Shown: positions 61,254 to 64,000 of the stretch, one piece after another
How positions within the stretch are numbered: the first letter of the stretch is position 1
Layout: every line of letters starts with the position of its first letter
NCBI RefSeq assembly: GCF_026000775.1
Contig: NZ_AP026830.1
Span: forward strand, 1,387,056 to 1,451,055
Direction: 5' to 3'
Source: Vulcanisaeta souniana JCM 11219
Lineage (GTDB): Archaea; Thermoproteota; Thermoprotei; Thermoproteales; Thermocladiaceae
Length of the DNA: 64,000 bases
Made by a program: the position numbers and the translations under genes
Notes under the pieces: model-generated
The model's input: the letters and a program-made list of their open reading frames with translations, nothing else
The model's database searches: none
What the model was told of the DNA's origin: nothing

Positions 61254-62078
61254 TTAGCGCAATATATGTTGCTCCAGCACGTCAACACTAACATAGCCGA
61301 GACCCAACGCCCTATTCTTACCCACACCATAGGCATTAGCAACATCAAGAAGAAGCCTAAACAAGCCAGGCCTATCCGTATAAGTAACATACTCAGCGAC
61401 GCCACTAAACACAGGGAGTCTCCTACCCCTACCCAGGTTAATCACGAACCTCCTAACCCTCATGCCAAGAACCTCCGTGTTAAAGACCAAGTCCCTAACA
61501 AAACCCTTAAGATCAACATCACCAATAACACCAACCAAAGACTCACCACCCCTACCAACCAACAAATCAACATCCCTCAAAACCCTAGCAAGGGTAAGAC
61601 CAGCCGACGAGAAGAACCTAGCAGGACTAGGCCAAGCAACGTAATGACTCCTAAAAATAAAGGACGTAGGCCAAAACCTAACACGCCAACGAACAACAAC
61701 CCCATAATCACCACCCTCATACATGCCTAACCTGACCTCATCAACCTCAGCACTAACTACCTTAATGACCTCACCATCACTCAACTTAAGCTCACCCCTA
61801 GTAAATAAACTAGTTACGGCGGAACAATCAATTTCAGAACATATCAAGGAAACCCTAACATTATAGGGCTCGCCGGGCACGAGCCTACTAGCCACATTAC
61901 CCCTAAAGTCGAGTATTGGGGATGCTGTGAACGGCTTCTCCCTAGCGGTATGAGGCGCATTAAAGCCAGCACCACTAAGTACCTCACTAATTAAACGATT
62001 AACAAAACGACCACACCACGTATTAAACCTAACCTCCCAATCAACGGTAAAAGCAATTTTTATAAGCAGACCAATCAT
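61254..62078 (-). CDS. cas6: CRISPR-associated endoribonuclease Cas6
   Basis: 274 residues with two ferredoxin-like halves. The C-terminal glycine-rich loop GVGKNRALGLGYV near residue 253 is the family mark; the N-terminal KPFTASPI segment is also typical. His residues that may be catalytic are at THYHA-free positions near HYVAW; I cannot point to the catalytic one. It processes crRNA precursors. No array, spacer or other cas gene is visible in the window, so it is an orphan here or its partners lie beyond the right edge. Starts 3 bases from the divergent ATPase gene. Confidence 0.82.
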   Translation of the reverse strand: MIGLLIKIAFTVDWEVRFNTWCGRFVNRLISEVLSGAGFNAPHTAREKPFTASPILDFRGNVASRLVPGEPYNVRVSLICSEIDCSAVTSLFTRGELKLSDGEVIKVVSAEVDEVRLGMYEGGDYGVVVRWRVRFWPTSFIFRSHYVAWPSPARFFSSAGLTLARVLRDVDLLVGRGGESLVGVIGDVDLKGFVRDLVFNTEVLGMRVRRFVINLGRGRRLPVFSGVAEYVTYTDRPGLFRLLLDVANAYGVGKNRALGLGYVSVDVLEQHILR

Positions 62079-62110
62079 TACATGACTATGCTATACCTGC
62101 TAATAAGTAT
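62056..62110. promoter_or_regulatory. Overlapping divergent promoter of cas6 and the AAA gene
   Basis: A plus-strand TATA-like TTTTATAAG (62057-62065) lies inside the first codons of cas6, about 22 bases before ATG 62082. For cas6, a minus-strand ACTTATTAG at about 62102-62110 lies inside the ATPase gene, about 28 bases before its start. The start codons are only three bases apart, so both messages should be leaderless and their RNA polymerases would compete. Confidence 0.5.
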
Positions 62111-63095
62111 TTCAGGCAGGGAAGAAAAATTTCTGGACTGTGACTTTGAATTAAAACCACTCACAGTAATCATGGGACCACCTAGAAGCGGTAAATCCAT
62201 GTTACTGAGACTAATATTTAACATGGTCTATGCAGCACTGAACAAATTAACAACAACCAACGACTTAGTGGCGATGGCTAGTAACTACTTATCTGGTAAA
62301 TTAAGGGATGGCTCAATTATGTTAAGTATAGTCAACATAGCCGAGGATGAATTAGACGAATTCAAGAAGAATCCCGACGTTAGAACTTGGAGGGATAAAG
62401 GGATATTCTTAACGTGCTCTAATGTTGAGGAACCTAACTGTAAAGTTGAGTGGGGGTATAATCCATTCCATGACGTAATTCTTATACCAACTGATGTAGA
62501 GGCCATATTAAGGTATAGGTTTGTACCAACTATGGCAGAGCCTTACGCGCATCTAAGCCAATATATAAATGATTTAGTGCTAAGAGGAGTAATGCGTAAC
62601 GAGAAGATGCTTAAACAACTGCCATTCCTTAGTGAGGCAGTAGAACAATTAAGGGTTGATAAGGGTAGAATTATGATAATTGAGCACGTCGCTGGTGCAA
62701 CCATAGACGTTGCGTACTCTTCGAGCTATGTAAACATATTGTTAACACTTGAAGCATTTATGCTTAACGAATACATACATGAAGGTTCACTAGTGCTAAT
62801 AGATAATATCGATTCATACCTACATCCAGCAATGGGACAGGACAAATTAGCACTTATGCTCTGGGCCATGGTCAATAATGGCGTAACAGTGGTGCTATCA
62901 ACACACGATTTAATATTCCTGGACACACTCAGGCACATAAGGATTAAGGATTATAATGCCAACGTATATAAAGATTGGAGTGAAATGAGTATAGTGGTGC
63001 CTAAGCCCTGGCAGGGTTGCGTTATACAATCGCCTTTAACCAGTGATATTGAAACTTACAACGTTTATAGATTGTACGAAAAAACAGCATTGTGA
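62082..63095 (+). CDS. OLD/ABC-like ATPase, possible defence protein
   Basis: 337 residues. Walker A GPPRSGKSMLLRL near residue 31; Walker B LVLIDNIDSYLHPAMG near residue 240, where the usual LIDEPExxLHP has Asn for the catalytic Glu; and the switch-like VVLSTHDLIFLDTL. A signature-like SSSYVNILLTLEAF lies before Walker B. It lacks a TOPRIM domain, so it is the ATPase half of an OLD-like pair at most. Together with the next gene (6-base gap) it forms a tight two-gene operon, divergent from cas6. Such ATPase-plus-effector pairs are frequent in anti-phage systems. No name assigned. Confidence 0.75.
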   Translation: MTMLYLLISISGREEKFLDCDFELKPLTVIMGPPRSGKSMLLRLIFNMVYAALNKLTTTNDLVAMASNYLSGKLRDGSIMLSIVNIAEDELDEFKKNPDVRTWRDKGIFLTCSNVEEPNCKVEWGYNPFHDVILIPTDVEAILRYRFVPTMAEPYAHLSQYINDLVLRGVMRNEKMLKQLPFLSEAVEQLRVDKGRIMIIEHVAGATIDVAYSSSYVNILLTLEAFMLNEYIHEGSLVLIDNIDSYLHPAMGQDKLALMLWAMVNNGVTVVLSTHDLIFLDTLRHIRIKDYNANVYKDWSEMSIVVPKPWQGCVIQSPLTSDIETYNVYRLYEKTAL

Positions 63096-63101
63096 TTATA
63101 T

Positions 63102-63644
63102 ATGAATAATGGATGTATTTCATGCCTAGCACGCATTGGCATAATGATGAAAGAATATAAAACGCTTTACTTAAGGATACCATGCTTATATCTATGTGAT
63201 AAAAATGAGTACTGTCATTTTAAAAGAATACTTAATAATATTCTTAAAACGCTTAATGATAATAAATACTTTTTCTATGATATATCAATAGCATCTGAAC
63301 TATTAAATGGTAAATTATGTGAGTCTGAACATGATCAGGCTGTCGATTGTTTTATGAAGTATAATAATGATGTAATAGCGTTTGAATTTACTAATGGACT
63401 AAATATACAATGTGATGAATTACGTAATAAGTATTGTACCAAAGATGATAAGGCTAAAGTCTTCGTAATCATTGAGGTATCCGCCATTCGAACAATAATA
63501 GGATGCTTAAAAAGTGATAATGTTAAATGTGAATTTTTGCCAGGGATCAATCTAATGGATCTATGCAATGATAATATTATTAATAGTATTATAGATTTAA
63601 TTTCAAAAGGTAATAAATGCATAATAATAACAATTAAGCTATAG
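63102..63644 (+). CDS. Cys-rich protein, partner of the ATPase at 62082
   Basis: 180 residues, AT-rich codons, with ten cysteines, among them CISC near the start and CLYLCDKNEYC near residue 28. Acidic/basic strands NNDVIAFEFTNG and AKVFVIIEVSAI could form a nuclease-like core, but no catalytic set can be proven. Not recognised as HNH, TOPRIM or PIN. The gap of six bases after the ATPase gene implies a functional pair, perhaps a metal-binding effector. Confidence 0.6.
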   Translation: MNNGCISCLARIGIMMKEYKTLYLRIPCLYLCDKNEYCHFKRILNNILKTLNDNKYFFYDISIASELLNGKLCESEHDQAVDCFMKYNNDVIAFEFTNGLNIQCDELRNKYCTKDDKAKVFVIIEVSAIRTIIGCLKSDNVKCEFLPGINLMDLCNDNIINSIIDLISKGNKCIIITIKL

Positions 63645-63658
63645 TTTATATTAATTAA

Positions 63659-64000
63659 CTATAATTCCGCCAGTACATCGACTAATTTTTTTATGGCATC
63701 TAGGTGTGCTATGCATGTTTCTTTTTTCTTTAGGAATTCTACAATTTCTCTAGTAATGTTGTATATATTATCTTTTATTGTATTATTGATTATTGCTTCG
63801 CTTAATTCTGCGAGAATGATAGGCCCGTCTTCATTCTTAAGGAAGCAATCATTAAGGATTCTCGGCCATTGCGGTATGTGGTACTTAATGTCTGAGATAG
63901 CTTTCAATAATCCCTCTATATTAATCTGGATATAATTTGGTATTCTCATGAAGTTTCCACTCTTTTCATAGATCCATATTAGTGCATCCATGTTTTCGAA
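63659..64000 (-). CDS. Helical protein, 5' end beyond the window
   Basis: 114 codons visible to the right edge; the frame is open past ATG 63991 (F-E-N before it), so the start may lie outside the window. All-helical with NFMRIPNYIQINIEGLLKAI, and a C-terminal EIVEFLKKKETCIAHLDAIKK. Convergent with the Cys-rich gene (14-base gap). No family recognised; it could be part of the same island as cas6 and the ATPase. Confidence 0.55.
   Translation of the reverse strand, partial: FENMDALIWIYEKSGNFMRIPNYIQINIEGLLKAISDIKYHIPQWPRILNDCFLKNEDGPIILAELSEAIINNTIKDNIYNITREIVEFLKKKETCIAHLDAIKKLVDVLAEL

Noticed and set aside
1-64000. CRISPR array
   Set aside because: cas6 is present, but no regularly spaced direct repeats were found by eye in any stretch, including the 60-64 kb region.
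1-64000. tRNA and rRNA genes
   Set aside because: No T-loop GTTCRANNC with matching acceptor arms was recognised in gene-free regions; a covariance-model scan would be decisive.

Overview
The window reads as chromosomal DNA of a hyperthermophilic crenarchaeon of the Thermoproteales, most like Vulcanisaeta or Caldivirga. The grounds are base composition in the mid-forties percent GC, AGG and AGA as main arginine codons, leaderless genes with an A/T-rich TATA box about 26 bases before the start codon, an archaeal-type ribosomal protein L5, an Lhr-type helicase, archaeal ATPase-family proteins, vapBC and HEPN/MNT toxin-antitoxin loci, and a futalosine menaquinone route. The genus is inferred from memory of these families, not from a search.

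Layout. 1-2673: C-terminally cut Lhr helicase on the minus strand. 2911-4411: two broken membrane-protein genes. 4901-11418: a compact pilus/secretion locus with three ParA/MinD-like ATPases, a VirB11/TadA-type secretion ATPase, a GspF/TadC-like membrane platform protein, a class III prepilin, a small two-helix membrane protein and two small soluble partners. 11496-16793: pterin carbinolamine dehydratase and a MacB-like ABC exporter with a secreted beta-domain protein. 16832-20165: an archaeal ATPase, then a decayed cluster (hydrophobic Gly/Ala peptide, M48 metallopeptidase, two membrane proteins, one SpoIIM-like) that looks like a dead circular-bacteriocin-type locus. 20217-21791: nuclease fragment, retropepsin-like protease, MntA/HepT. 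21825-25717: MFS carrier, ribosomal protein L5, hotdog thioesterase, CoA transferase. 25725-29602: mqnD, mqnA, mqnE and, divergent, mqnC, with a palindrome between the two promoters. 29621-31346: remnants of a protease and of vapBC genes around an intact Rieske protein. 31383-38572: a tightly overlapping five-gene operon (phosphoesterase, GlpA-like and GlpB-like flavoproteins, FGGY kinase, AGPS-like flavoprotein) that suggests uptake of glycerol-phosphate or ether-lipid breakdown products. 38650-40814: membrane and secreted proteins. 40909-56060: a large acyl-CoA island (acetoacetate decarboxylase family, acyl-CoA dehydrogenase, SCP2 proteins, alcohol dehydrogenase, TPP enzyme, 2-hydroxyacid dehydrogenase, HBCD-type fusion, thiolase with DUF35 partner, enoyl-CoA hydratase, amidohydrolase, MBL hydrolase, acyl-CoA synthetase). 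56129-59916: methyltransferase, SWIM and zinc-ribbon proteins, IMPase/FBPase, metallophosphoesterase. 60007-64000: a hairpin, a broken ATPase paralogue, an orphan cas6, and a divergent pair of an OLD/ABC-like ATPase and a Cys-rich partner that may be a defence module.

The most interesting stretches are the pilus locus with three ParA-like ATPases (4901-11418), the dead bacteriocin-like cluster (18288-20165), and the cas6/ATPase/Cys-rich module at the right edge. Frameshifts are concentrated in a few islands rich in accessory genes while core metabolic genes are intact, so I read them as gene decay, although indels in G or C runs leave some room for sequencing error. I saw no tRNA, rRNA, insertion sequence or CRISPR array.
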